A DNA stretch of 64,000 nucleotides from Hyphomicrobium zavarzinii ATCC 27496 (GCF_000383415.1 NZ_KB911257.1:100558-164557); one strand, 5' to 3'; shown: positions 8,823 to 17,568, numbered from the stretch's first letter. Notes: generated from the letters alone by a model not told the origin. Translations and numbers: made by a program.

Positions 8823-9989
8823 TTACTTCCCGTCTGCGGCCTTTTCAGTGCCAAGCTTGTAGAGGTTGGAGAGCAGGGCCTCGAAGCCGCCCGCACCGGC
8901 ACCCGTGTGCAGGTCGATGCGGCCGACCTTCTCGACGAGCTTCTCCAATGCTTCCAGCTCCTTCAAGCGCAGCAGGAGCGGATTGTTCTCCATCAGCTTG
9001 GAGGTGTTGAGCAGCGAACGGGTGGCGGCCGTCTCTTCCTGGCGGCGGATGATGTTGGCCTTGGCGACACGCTCGGCCTCCACGACCTTGTTCAGAAGAT
9101 CGCGCACATCACCCGGCAGGATCACGTCCTTCACGCCGATCTCGCCAATCTCCGCGCCCAACTGACCGGCACGATTGGTCACGTAGGCGCGGACTTCGTT
9201 ATCGATGGTGTGGCGAGCCGCCAGAATGTCGTCCAGCGTGCGCGTGGCCACGGCCTCGCGGATCGCGAACTGGATCAGGCGATAGAGCGTGGCGTTGACG
9301 TCCGTCGCCGCGGACGCGGCCTTCTCCGGATCCACGATGCGCGCGAACGCCGTCAGCGTCACGCGGATGCCCACGCGATCCTTGGTCAGGATCTCCTGCG
9401 CCGTCACCTCGAGCGGCTGCGGACGCAGGTCCATCGATACGATGCGCACGGTTCTGCCCACCGACCAGAACGCGTGGCGGCCGGGAGCCAGGCGCTCGGT
9501 CAGCACGCCGTCCACGACCAGAAGGCCAGCGTGGTTCGCCTCGATCACCGTCTCGACGATCGCGCCGCCGGAGCGGGCGGTATCCAGCTTATCGAGGTGC
9601 CGCTTGTCGACACGCAGCGAGCCGGCCGTATCGACAAGCTCGACGTCGATGGCCGTCAGCGTCTTCCAGAACGCGCGTGTGCTGTTCGGCAGCACCAAAT
9701 GCTTGGCGTCGCCGTCCATCGAGACGATGGCGACCTCGGTCGGGCCGGGCTGAACGATGACGAAGTTCTCGGTCGCGATGTCCGGCTCGGTCTTGGCGAG
9801 CAAGAGCGCCCGCTCGGGCGCGATCTCGGCCCGCAGAACCTTGACGGTCTCGATCGTGAGCTGACCGAAGGGATCGAACTCCATGAACCGGCCCGGCGGC
9901 AGCAGCTTCTCGAAGCGGCCGTCGCGGCGAAGAAAAGCGCGCTCGTCGTCCTTCACGACAGCCGTGGTCCAAAAACGCAGGCGGGACAT
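8823..9989 (-). CDS. slipin family SPFH/band-7 protein
   Basis: 388 aa. Residues about 160-330 form a SPFH/prohibitin core (LRPQPLEVTAQEILTKDRV, then the ILAARHTIDNEV and GVKDVILPGDVRD motifs of slipins). The N-terminal 150 residues are a second band-7-like region without an obvious membrane hairpin, and a helical C-terminus follows (EAERVAKANI...). SPFH proteins form membrane-associated oligomers that scaffold proteases or channels. Starts with a GGAG Shine-Dalgarno. It is the first gene of an apparent two-gene operon with the GH25 lysozyme, two bases apart. Confidence 0.82.
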   Translation of the reverse strand: MSRLRFWTTAVVKDDERAFLRRDGRFEKLLPPGRFMEFDPFGQLTIETVKVLRAEIAPERALLLAKTEPDIATENFVIVQPGPTEVAIVSMDGDAKHLVLPNSTRAFWKTLTAIDVELVDTAGSLRVDKRHLDKLDTARSGGAIVETVIEANHAGLLVVDGVLTERLAPGRHAFWSVGRTVRIVSMDLRPQPLEVTAQEILTKDRVGIRVTLTAFARIVDPEKAASAATDVNATLYRLIQFAIREAVATRTLDDILAARHTIDNEVRAYVTNRAGQLGAEIGEIGVKDVILPGDVRDLLNKVVEAERVAKANIIRRQEETAATRSLLNTSKLMENNPLLLRLKELEALEKLVEKVGRIDLHTGAGAGGFEALLSNLYKLGTEKAADGK

Positions 9990-10364
9990 GGGGTACTCCA
10001 GAAACGTGAGGGCCCTTGCGGGCGAGTGAGGGATGTGAACGAAAAGAAACGTGTACGTCTAATGCAAATCGGCTGGCTGGTTACCGTTGTGTATTCAGAC
10101 CGCCGACCGTTGTCCCACGACGATGTCGCGGACTCCAGCTTGAGCTACGGGGCGTCGGCCTTTCGCCTTCCGCGCGGCCCCGCTTTTCCCCGAAGGGATT
10201 GCGAAAAACCTGCGGATGGCTCCGGCTCTGCCCCGAAGCGGTATCCGCTGGAGCGCGGAGCGCATCGGCGCCTGCCTTCCGCCTCCCTCGCTCAGCCGGA
10301 GCCTTGCGAGAGAAACATGGGCCGGAACAACGGCCGGCTGCCCGGATGAGATCGCTGAAAGGCG
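9990..10364. other. non-coding stretch with long-range inverted repeats
   Basis: 375 bases between the slipin start and the tRNA pair. GGCTCCGGCT (10218-10227) is the exact complement of AGCCGGAGCC (10294-10303), enclosing a smaller hairpin AGCGG-TAT-CCGCT. This could fold as a branched RNA. ATCGC-TGAAAG-GCGAT (10351-10366) is a short hairpin just downstream of the minus-strand tRNAs. No known RNA family was recognised. Confidence 0.35.
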
Positions 10365-10436
10365 ATTTGGCATGGGAGTCGAACCCACGACAGCAAGATC
10401 CCTAATCTTGTGCTCTACCCACTGAGCTAGCCGTTT
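10365..10436 (-). tRNA. tRNA-like gene, anticodon AGG (Pro), defective acceptor stem, possibly a pseudogene
   Basis: The D arm (GCTC/GAGC), anticodon arm (CAAGA/TCTTG with loop TTAGGGA), 5-base variable loop and T arm (GTGGG-TTCGACT-CCCAT) all fold canonically. The loop gives anticodon AGG at 10401-10403 (Pro). The acceptor stem does not: AAACGGC against GCCAAAT pairs only at positions 1 and 5-7, with three mismatches, and no CCA follows. A34 in tRNA-Pro is also unusual for bacteria. The 5' end abuts the CCA of the neighbouring tRNA with a one-base overlap. Either a degenerate tRNA or one needing 5'/3' repair. Confidence 0.55.
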
Positions 10437-10510
10437 GGAGAAGCTAAAGAGAATCGAACTCCCGACCTCCCGGCTCAAAGCCGGGCGCTCTACCACTGAG
10501 CTACAGCCTC
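10436..10510 (-). tRNA. tRNA, anticodon TTG (Gln), atypical body
   Basis: A full 75-nt cloverleaf: acceptor GAGGCTG/TAGCTTC (two G-T pairs), D arm GCTC/GAGC with GG in the loop, anticodon arm CCCGG/CCGGG with loop CTTTGAG, variable loop AGGTC, T arm GGGAG-TTCGATT-CTCTT, then T73 and encoded CCA. The anticodon UUG (10476-10478) predicts Gln. However, the body lacks the usual bacterial tRNA-Gln features (weak U1-A72 start, G73 discriminator), so charging identity is uncertain. It lies immediately upstream of the second tRNA-like gene. Confidence 0.7.
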
Positions 10511-10927
10511 GTTTTTTTCCCGAAAGACGCGGAACACGCCGCCGCAGGGCGGAGCGCGCCAGCCGGATCTCAACGAGTCCGGACACGTGGCGCCACATCA
10601 GGAGATGGTGAGTAAACAGCCGAATTTGGCGAAATTCCACTTCGTCTGCCCGAAACCTGCGTTCATCGTTACGGAGAAGCCACCCCTCTTCACCTGCGTT
10701 AATCGGGGAGGGCCGGACGCGTTGCACTTTCAAGCGGGACGGGCTACCCCCCTAAGTAGGACGTGGTCCGACGGTACGAGGGAAAAACTCCAGATCCGCG
10801 ATCCGAGGCTTTCTCGGCTGGGGCGTCACGCGTGAAACAGCGGATGGGGGAGGCAGGCGGCAGCTTGGCCGCCTCGCCGCGCCCGGACAAGCCAGACGCG
10901 GCTTCTTCGCGTCAACGGGGTTTCGCA
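10511..10927. other. intergenic gap upstream of the GMC oxidoreductase
   Basis: 417 bases between the divergently read tRNA pair and the GMC oxidoreductase start. The frame of the oxidoreductase stays open back to 10763 but codes for nothing family-like before 10928. No repeat or RNA recognised. Confidence 0.4.
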
Positions 10928-12622
10928 ATGTCACGATTGAGCCTGCCACTCTCCGCCTTGAAGACCAGCTACGACGTGATCGTGGTGGGCTCGGGCTATG
11001 GCGGTGGCGTCACCGCCTCCCGCCTTTCGCGCGCCGGAAAGCGCGTCGCGGTGATCGAGCGCGGCCGGGAAATTCTGACGGGAGAGTTCCCTCAGAAATT
11101 TTCCGAGCTCAAGAACGAGTTCCAGGTTACGGGCAAGAGCTTCCGCACAGGATCCGACCAGGCGATCTACGATGTGCGCCTCGGGAAGGACATGCACGTG
11201 CTGGTGGCGTGCGGTCTCGGCGGAGGCTCACTCGTCAACGCGGGCGTGTCGCTCGTTCCGGATCGCCGCGTGTTCACCGACGAGATGTGGCCGGGTCAGA
11301 TGGCGCAGGACGGGCTGATCGACGAAGGCTATCGCCGCGCCCAGCAATGGCTGCGTCCCGCTTCCGATCCCCGGGCGCGGGAGATGACGAAATTCAAGGT
11401 GCTCGAGCAGGCGGGGAAGGCTATCGACGCCAACCCCGTGGCATCCCCTATCGCCGTCAGCTTTGCCGATACCGTGAACCCGGCAGGCGTAGCGCAGGCG
11501 GCGTGCACGCGATGCGGCGATTGCTGCGCGGGGTGCAACGTGGGCGCCAAGAACACCGTCGCGCTCACCTATCTTCCCGATGCCGTGCGTTACGGCGCCG
11601 AGGTGTTCACCGGCCTCAAGGTCGATACGGTTCGCAAGACTACGGACGGCACCTGGCGAGTGACGGCGCGGGCCGTGGGGCCGGACCGCAGCCGGCCGGA
11701 GACCGTCATCGAAGCCCCCGTCGTGGTATTGGCCGCAGGCACCCTCGGCTCCACCGAGATCCTGCTGCGCTCGCGCGAGGCGGGGCTCGCGCTTTCCGAG
11801 CGTCTGGGGCAACGCTTCTCCGCCAATGGCGATATCATCGCCTTCGGCTACGGCGCAAAAACGCCCGTCAACGGCGTGGGTGTCGGGCACCCCTCGAAGG
11901 TCGACGGGCTCGAAATCGGGGCCGCCGTCTCCGGCCAGATCGAGATCCGCGATGCGGACACGCTCGCCAACGAGCTCAACGTGCAGGAAGGCGCGCTGCC
12001 CTCCGCCTTCGCCTCCGTGCTGCCGGTGCTGTTCCTGCCGAACGGACGGCTGCTCGGCGCGCTGTCGAGCCTCGTCAACGGCGTCTACAAAGGCCCGTTC
12101 GCGAGCCTCCAGACTTTCTTCGCCGTCTCGCACGACAGCGCCTCCGGCCGCTTCTCGCTCGAGGACAATCAGCTCGCGCTCGCCTGGCCAGATGCCAAGG
12201 ACGAGCCGGTCTATGCCAAGCTCGATGCCATCCTGTCCAAGCTCGTGACCGCGAGCGGCGGCTCATACGTCAAGAACCCGCTGGCGGGAACCGTCATGGG
12301 CCATCAACCCGCCACCGCGCATCCGCTCGGTGGCTGCGGCATGGGGCGTGAGCGGAGCGACGGCGTGGTCGATCACAAATGCCGCGTGTTCTCGGGTGCC
12401 GCCGGCGCGGGCGAGACCGGCATTCACGAAGGGCTTTACGTCATCGACGGCGCGGTGATCCCGCGCTCGCTCGGCGTCAATCCCTTGCTCACCATCACGG
12501 CGATCGCCGAGCGGGCCATGCTGCACTTTGCACAGGACCACGGTCTCAGGTACACAACGGCACCGGTCACCGAGCCGGTGCTCACCGCTTCCAGCCCGGG
12601 CTACGTTGCCGCCCCGGCCTGA
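10928..12622 (+). CDS. GMC family FAD-dependent oxidoreductase (cholesterol oxidase-like)
   Basis: 564 aa. FAD-binding loop GSGYGGGVTASRL near residues 20-32, with VIERG at the end of the second strand; a ferredoxin-like CTRCGDCCAGCNVGAKN cluster in the middle; and the C-terminal HPLGGCGMG and GVNPLLTITA segments typical of GMC oxidoreductases of the cholesterol-oxidase branch. ATG 10928 is chosen because the FAD loop then sits at the usual distance from the start; the longer upstream frame has no homologous look. Substrate (sterol or other alcohol) is not predictable. Eleven bases separate it from the methyltransferase downstream, suggesting an operon. Confidence 0.85.
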   Translation: MSRLSLPLSALKTSYDVIVVGSGYGGGVTASRLSRAGKRVAVIERGREILTGEFPQKFSELKNEFQVTGKSFRTGSDQAIYDVRLGKDMHVLVACGLGGGSLVNAGVSLVPDRRVFTDEMWPGQMAQDGLIDEGYRRAQQWLRPASDPRAREMTKFKVLEQAGKAIDANPVASPIAVSFADTVNPAGVAQAACTRCGDCCAGCNVGAKNTVALTYLPDAVRYGAEVFTGLKVDTVRKTTDGTWRVTARAVGPDRSRPETVIEAPVVVLAAGTLGSTEILLRSREAGLALSERLGQRFSANGDIIAFGYGAKTPVNGVGVGHPSKVDGLEIGAAVSGQIEIRDADTLANELNVQEGALPSAFASVLPVLFLPNGRLLGALSSLVNGVYKGPFASLQTFFAVSHDSASGRFSLEDNQLALAWPDAKDEPVYAKLDAILSKLVTASGGSYVKNPLAGTVMGHQPATAHPLGGCGMGRERSDGVVDHKCRVFSGAAGAGETGIHEGLYVIDGAVIPRSLGVNPLLTITAIAERAMLHFAQDHGLRYTTAPVTEPVLTASSPGYVAAPA

Positions 12623-12633
12623 ACCGAGATCCA

Positions 12634-13572
12634 ATGCGCATCGAATATCACCGCACCCTGATCGCCGATCACGTCCGCAATCAGGCCTTCCACGACGCCC
12701 TCTCCCGCGTGATCAAGACGGGGGAGACCGTGGTTGCAGACATCGGCGCGGGCACGGGCCTCATCGGCCTCATGGCCGCGAAGCTCGGCGCGCGCGAGGT
12801 CATTCTCTACGAGGCCGCCGAGGTGGCCGGGGTCGCGGCCGCCACTATCAAGGCCAACCGCGCCAGAGCCTGCCATCTGATGCCCTGCCATTCGACGGAG
12901 ATGGAGGATCCCCCGCGTGTCGACGTCGTCGTTTCCGAGACGCTCGGCAACTACGCGTTCGAGGAGAACATCATCGACACGCTGGCGGACGCGCGCAAAC
13001 GGCACATGAAGGATGGCGGCGTGATCATCCCTGCGCGCATTCGCCAATTCGTTGCGCCCGTGATCTCGGACCGCATTCATCGCGAGCTCATCGTGTGGAA
13101 CGACGTTGGCTTCGGCCTCGACCTCTCGGTCGCGCGGCAGATGAGCCTCAACAACGTCTATGTGCGAAGCTTGACGCCCGACGAGCTGCTGGACGGCGGC
13201 CGCGGCGCCAAGGTCTGGGATACGGTTACGCTCGGCTCCGATACGCGGGCGAGCCGCAAGGGCGAAGCGTCCTTCAAGGTGGAGACGGACGAGACCGTCT
13301 ACGGCTTCGCATACTGGTGGGATGCCGAGCTGATCGAAGGCGTCACTCTTTCGACGGCACCCGATGCGCCGCGCACGCATTGGGAGCAGCTCTATTTTCC
13401 GCTGGAGAAGCCGATGGCGCTCGCGGCGGGAGAAAGCGTGCTGGCGACGCTGAGGTCGCGCTCGTCGGAGGAAGCGGGAACGCATCTCGCGTGGACCGCG
13501 GTTCACTTCGACCGGGACGGAGCGTCCAAGGCCAAGCAGGCGATGGATCTCGACAAGGGCTGGATTCCCTAG
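12634..13572 (+). CDS. protein arginine N-methyltransferase (PRMT)-like SAM methyltransferase
   Basis: 312 aa. SAM-binding motif I VVADIGAGTGLIGLMAAKLGA (about residues 34-54), a post-I acidic strand (ILYEA), then a double-E loop SETLGNYAFEE with the two Glu nine positions apart as in eukaryotic PRMTs. A THW loop (THWEQLYFPL) lies near residue 247. These are the three hallmark PRMT motifs, so arginine methylation of protein is the best guess, although small-molecule substrates cannot be excluded. The ATG at 12634 starts the recognisable domain. It probably shares an operon with the GMC oxidoreductase and converges on the PHB depolymerase. Confidence 0.75.
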   Translation: MRIEYHRTLIADHVRNQAFHDALSRVIKTGETVVADIGAGTGLIGLMAAKLGAREVILYEAAEVAGVAAATIKANRARACHLMPCHSTEMEDPPRVDVVVSETLGNYAFEENIIDTLADARKRHMKDGGVIIPARIRQFVAPVISDRIHRELIVWNDVGFGLDLSVARQMSLNNVYVRSLTPDELLDGGRGAKVWDTVTLGSDTRASRKGEASFKVETDETVYGFAYWWDAELIEGVTLSTAPDAPRTHWEQLYFPLEKPMALAAGESVLATLRSRSSEEAGTHLAWTAVHFDRDGASKAKQAMDLDKGWIP

Positions 13573-13607
13573 CTCTGCGGCAGGCGCGCCCCGCGATGAC
13601 GCAGGCT

Positions 13608-15074
13608 TCAGTCCTCGTCGTGGCCGACCTGCTCGTGCAGGCACACCACACCATTGATCATGATGCTGGTGGCCAGCGTCTCACGGCGCAGCGCGCCTGC
13701 GAGCGGCCGTGACGATATCGGCTCGGCGCCGACATCGTTAGCCGGCGCAAAGGTGAAAGCGACGGACGCGGGATCGTATCCGCCGACGGCAGGCGGAGCC
13801 TGACGCCGAGAGGAAGACGCGCGCGCCGGGATCAGCTCGGCGCGCGGATCGAAGGTTCTCACGAACTGCGCGATGCGAGGCGCGATCTCGGCGCGGAAGC
13901 GCGAGCCGTTGAAGATGCCATAGTGACCGACGCCCGCGCACTCGACGTGCAGCTTTCGTTCGTCCGGCAGGCCGCTGCAGAGCGCGTGGGCGGCGCGGCA
14001 CTGGCCGAGCCCCGTGATATCGTCCTTCTCGCCTTCGATGGTCATCAAAGCGGTGCGGTGGATCTTGCCCGGATCGACGCGGCGGCCGCGGCTCGTCATC
14101 TCACCCTTGGGCAGGGTATGACGCACGAACACGTTGTCGATGGTGTCGAGATAGAACTCGGACGTCAGGTCCATGACGGCGAGATATTCGTCATAGAACT
14201 CGCGATGCTTCTCCGCCGAGTCGCCATCGCCGCGAATGAGGTGGAGAAACAGCTCCTTGTGCGCATTGGCGTGGCGGTCGAGGTTCATCGACATGAAGCC
14301 GGAGAGCTGCAGGAAGCCCGGATAGACGCTGCGTCCCGCTCCCTTATAGGGCCACGGCACCGCCGTGATGACATGGCTCTCGAACCATTTGACGCCGTGC
14401 TCCACCGCAACACGATTGACGGCCGTGGGGCTGACTCGCGTGTCTATGGGTCCGCCGGCGAGGATCATGCTCAGCGGCACGCTCGGATCGCCATCCTCCT
14501 CCATGAGAGAGACGGCGGCCATCACGGGAACAGCGGGCTGGCAGACCGCGAACACGTGCACGTCACCCTTGAACAGGGTGAGCATCTCGCGAACGTAGTC
14601 GATGTAATCATCGAGCGCGAACCGGCCGGCCTGGAGCGGCACGCTGCGCGCGTCCTGCCAATCGGTGATGTAGACCTCATGGCTCGGCAGCAGCGCTTCG
14701 ACCGTGCCGCGCAGCAGCGTGGCAAAGTGGCCCGACATGGGGGCCACCAGCAGAACACGCGGATCCTGCGCGCGCTCCGCCATCGGCAGATCGCGGTGGA
14801 AATGGATCAGCTTACAAAAAGGGCGGTCCCAAACGACCTCCTCTCTCACCGCAACGCGGCGATTGCCGATCTCGGTCGAGGCGAGCCCGAAGATGGGCTT
14901 GTCGTAACGGCGCGTCGTGCGCTCGAACACTTCGCAAGCGGCTGCCGCGTGGCGGCCGACGGGCGTATGCTTCAAGGGATTGAATGGGCTTTCGACGATG
15001 TAGCGGACAGACTCAGCGACTGCGCGCGCCGGCTTCAGAGCGGCATGGCTCATCTCATAGAGGTGATAAAGCAC
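13608..15074 (-). CDS. phaZ: intracellular poly(3-hydroxybutyrate) depolymerase
   Basis: 488 aa from GTG 15074, chosen because the family starts with an LYxLYEMxHAAL motif exactly there. The CQPAVPV motif carries the predicted nucleophilic Cys178 used by intracellular native-PHB depolymerases instead of Ser. DWQDARSVP and the GVGHYGIFNG segment containing the catalytic His are also present. It releases 3-hydroxybutyrate from storage granules, which implies the organism makes PHB. The C-terminus extends about 70 residues past the usual family end with a Ser/Arg/Pro-rich linker ending in an Asp/Glu/His-rich tail. No phaC, phaB or phasin gene is adjacent. Confidence 0.88.
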   Translation of the reverse strand: MLYHLYEMSHAALKPARAVAESVRYIVESPFNPLKHTPVGRHAAAACEVFERTTRRYDKPIFGLASTEIGNRRVAVREEVVWDRPFCKLIHFHRDLPMAERAQDPRVLLVAPMSGHFATLLRGTVEALLPSHEVYITDWQDARSVPLQAGRFALDDYIDYVREMLTLFKGDVHVFAVCQPAVPVMAAVSLMEEDGDPSVPLSMILAGGPIDTRVSPTAVNRVAVEHGVKWFESHVITAVPWPYKGAGRSVYPGFLQLSGFMSMNLDRHANAHKELFLHLIRGDGDSAEKHREFYDEYLAVMDLTSEFYLDTIDNVFVRHTLPKGEMTSRGRRVDPGKIHRTALMTIEGEKDDITGLGQCRAAHALCSGLPDERKLHVECAGVGHYGIFNGSRFRAEIAPRIAQFVRTFDPRAELIPARASSSRRQAPPAVGGYDPASVAFTFAPANDVGAEPISSRPLAGALRRETLATSIMINGVVCLHEQVGHDED

Positions 15075-15270
15075 AGTCGATTCCCCGCTCTCGTGTGCGC
15101 CCGAAGTGCCGCGGGCCCGCCGCAACGTGATCGCCCTTGCTGTACGTCAGGCAGCGATCGCCGAACGGCCCCGATGCGCGGCGGATAGCCGCGAGACACG
15201 AACGTTGTTGATTTTTTGCTCGTCCCCCATTGCCGAGGATGCACTGATTCGAGCGGTTTACCTAGGTACG

Positions 15271-15933
15271 TCACCCGCTTGCAGGGGAAGCGGCAACTTT
15301 CGACAGCTCGTCTGCGAGTTTTTCCGCGTCGACGCTGTGCGGGAAGTGCTTCACGAACTCGCCGTTCGCGTCCATCAGGTACATGAACGAGCTGTGATCA
15401 ACGCTGTATTCTCCGGGCCTCTCGGCGTCCGGCACCTTCTTCGCGTAGACGCGGTAAGCCTTCGTCACGCCCGCGATGTCCTCAGGCGTCCCGGAGAGCG
15501 CAACGATGTTCGCATGGAAGCTCGCGACGTACTTTCCGAGCAGCTCGGGGGTATCGCGCTCAGGATCGACGGTGACGAAAATCGGCGTGAGGCCCTTGGC
15601 CTTGTCGCCCATCCGGTCCAGTGCCGCCGCGATCACCTGCAGGCCTGCAGGGCATACGTCGGGACAGTTGGTGAAGCCGAAATAGACGAGCATCGGCCGG
15701 CCGCGGAAATCCTCGTCGGTCACGCGTTTGCCGGTGGCATCGAGCAGACTGAACGGACCGCCAATGAGCGCCTTGCCCGACGTCTGAGTGCCCACGCCGG
15801 GCGTGCCGGGCAGCGTGACCAGCAGAACGGCCGTCGCGACACCCGCCGCGAGACCGAGCAGCAAGGCGAGGAACAGCGTTCGGCGCGAGGCGCCGACGCG
15901 GGCCGGCTTCGTTTCATTCGTTTTCTTCGTCAT
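15271..15933 (-). CDS. SCO1/SenC family copper chaperone
   Basis: 220 aa. One N-terminal transmembrane anchor (about residues 18-40), then a thioredoxin-like SCO domain. The copper ligands are CPDVC (in FTNCPDVCPAG) and the downstream His of VDHSSF. SCO proteins deliver copper to the CuA site of cytochrome c oxidase in the periplasm or act as thiol-redox signals. ATG 15933 follows GAGAGGCTCCG. It is the last gene of a run with the ABC permease (13-base gap) and the ATPase. In Rhodobacter the homologue senC sits with regA/regB, and here regB lies about 2 kb away. Confidence 0.88.
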   Translation of the reverse strand: MTKKTNETKPARVGASRRTLFLALLLGLAAGVATAVLLVTLPGTPGVGTQTSGKALIGGPFSLLDATGKRVTDEDFRGRPMLVYFGFTNCPDVCPAGLQVIAAALDRMGDKAKGLTPIFVTVDPERDTPELLGKYVASFHANIVALSGTPEDIAGVTKAYRVYAKKVPDAERPGEYSVDHSSFMYLMDANGEFVKHFPHSVDAEKLADELSKVAASPASG

Positions 15934-15946
15934 CGGAGCCTCTCGC

Positions 15947-16777
15947 TCATTCACCCATGTGCACCAGCGTTCCGGCGTTGCGGGCACTCTCGATCAAATA
16001 CCGGAACAGCGCGACGCCGGCGGCAAGGTACACGAGGTTCAGAAGAAAAGCCCAGAGCATAAGGTCGCCCCGGAACTCCCCATGCAACACGATCGCGCGC
16101 AGGCCCTCGAATACATAAGTCGGCGGCAGCGCCCACGAGAACGGCTGAAGCCAGACGGGCAGCGTCGTCACGGGATAGTAAACGCAGGAAAGAGGCATCA
16201 TAAGAAAGGTCATGAGCCAAGCGATATTCTCGGCGCCCAGACCGTAGCGCAGCACCGCGCCTGTCGACACCAGGCCGAACGACCAGCTCGTGATGACGAG
16301 GTTGGCGAAGAAGGCCGCGAGAGGCAGGCCGATGCTGAAGAGGCTGTAGTCGAACATCAGGTAGGCGATCACGACCACAGGGATCATCGAGACGGCGAGC
16401 TTGATCAGGCTCACCATGACGAGGCTCGCGATCAGCTCATAGGAGCGCAACGGGCTCATCATGAGATGTCCGAGATTGCGCGCCCACACCTCCTCCAGAA
16501 AGGCCATGGCGAAGCCGAGCTGGCTGCGAGCGAGGATATCCCACAGCAGCACGCCGCCGACGAACAGCCCGGCAGCGGCCGCCGCGAGGCTAGTGGTCTG
16601 CGCCAGATGAAGCTGCACGAATCCCCAGGTGAGCATCTGCACGAGGGGCCAGAACACCATTTCCAGGGCACGGGGGCCGGACGACCGCAGCAAATACCAA
16701 TGGCGCAGCACCATGGCGTGGATCCTGCGGACAGTCGCGGCAGCGCCGGTCTGCGGCTCGAGCAAACGGGAGGTCAT
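15947..16777 (-). CDS. ABC-2 type transporter permease
   Basis: 276 aa with six predicted transmembrane segments, in the ABC-2 permease family (the class that includes NodJ and drug or polysaccharide exporters). It contains a long amphipathic stretch before the first span (HAMVLRHWYLLR) and the LGHLMMSPLRSYEL cytoplasmic loop expected to contact the ATPase. Its ATG overlaps the ATPase stop as ATGA, so the two are translationally coupled. Substrate unknown. The partnering with SCO1 raises copper-centre assembly or cytochrome export as a possibility, which is inference only. Confidence 0.87.
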   Translation of the reverse strand: MTSRLLEPQTGAAATVRRIHAMVLRHWYLLRSSGPRALEMVFWPLVQMLTWGFVQLHLAQTTSLAAAAAGLFVGGVLLWDILARSQLGFAMAFLEEVWARNLGHLMMSPLRSYELIASLVMVSLIKLAVSMIPVVVIAYLMFDYSLFSIGLPLAAFFANLVITSWSFGLVSTGAVLRYGLGAENIAWLMTFLMMPLSCVYYPVTTLPVWLQPFSWALPPTYVFEGLRAIVLHGEFRGDLMLWAFLLNLVYLAAGVALFRYLIESARNAGTLVHMGE

Positions 16778-17568
16778 GAGCGCGTCTCCGCGTCGTGCCG
16801 TCCGCCGCGGCGCGCGATGTCGAGAAAAACCTCCTCCAGCGTTTCGCGGCCGAAGCGCTGGACGAGCGTGGCGGGCGTCTCGTCGGCGACGATACGCCCC
16901 CTGTCGAGCATGATGACGCGATCGGCCATGCGCTCGACCTCGCCCATGTTGTGGGAGGCGAGCAGGATGGTGGCGCCGGTCTCGCGCCGATAATCCTCGA
17001 GGCGCGAGCGCACCCAATCGGCGGTGTCGGGATCGAGCGAGGCCGTCGGCTCGTCGAGCAGCAACAACTCCGGCACGTTGAGGAGCGCCTTGGCAAGGCT
17101 GACGCGCGTCTTCTGTCCGGCGGACAGCTTTCCGTAGGGGCGGTGAAGGAACTCGTCGAGCCTCAAGCTGGCGGACAGCTCGCGGATGCGCGCCTCGAAG
17201 CCGATCACACCGTAGAGGCGGGCGAAGATCGAGAGGTTCTGATGCACGGTAAGGCGCATCGGCACATCCGAATAGGGGCTTTCGAAATTCATGCGGTGCA
17301 GCACGCGATGGCGGGCGGTGCTCATGTCGGCGCCGAACACCTCGGCCACGCCGGAGGTCGGAATGATGAGGCCCATCAGCATCGAGATGGTGGTGGTCTT
17401 GCCCGCACCGTTGCCGCCGAGAAGCGCCGTGACGGTGCCTTTCTCGAGCGTGAAGCTTATGCCATCCACGGCCACCACATCGCCGTAGGCCTTGCGAAGG
17501 TCGCGAACGACCACCGGCGGGCCGGCGCGGTTTTCACCGTCAACCCCGCGCTTTACCGTGTCCAGCAT
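16774..17568 (-). CDS. ABC transporter ATP-binding protein
   Basis: 264 aa from ATG 17568. Walker A GGNGAGKTTT, signature LSAGQKTRVSLA, Walker B LLLLDEPTASLDPD and the switch His in LLASHNMGE are all intact, and the sequence resembles the daunorubicin/NodI-type exporter ATPases. A longer reading from 17625 exists but lacks a better start context. It forms the first gene of the ATPase-permease-SCO1 operon, with a four-base ATGA overlap to the permease. Energises export through the adjacent ABC-2 permease. Confidence 0.9.
   Translation of the reverse strand: MLDTVKRGVDGENRAGPPVVVRDLRKAYGDVVAVDGISFTLEKGTVTALLGGNGAGKTTTISMLMGLIIPTSGVAEVFGADMSTARHRVLHRMNFESPYSDVPMRLTVHQNLSIFARLYGVIGFEARIRELSASLRLDEFLHRPYGKLSAGQKTRVSLAKALLNVPELLLLDEPTASLDPDTADWVRSRLEDYRRETGATILLASHNMGEVERMADRVIMLDRGRIVADETPATLVQRFGRETLEEVFLDIARRGGRHDAETRS

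Noticed and set aside
8712-10349. 545-aa plus-strand frame opposite lysozyme and slipin
   Set aside because: Antisense of two recognisable genes and runs into the tRNA region; no domain features.
10095-10733. 212-aa minus-strand frame covering the tRNAs
   Set aside because: It reads straight through two tRNA cloverleafs; composition is not protein-like.
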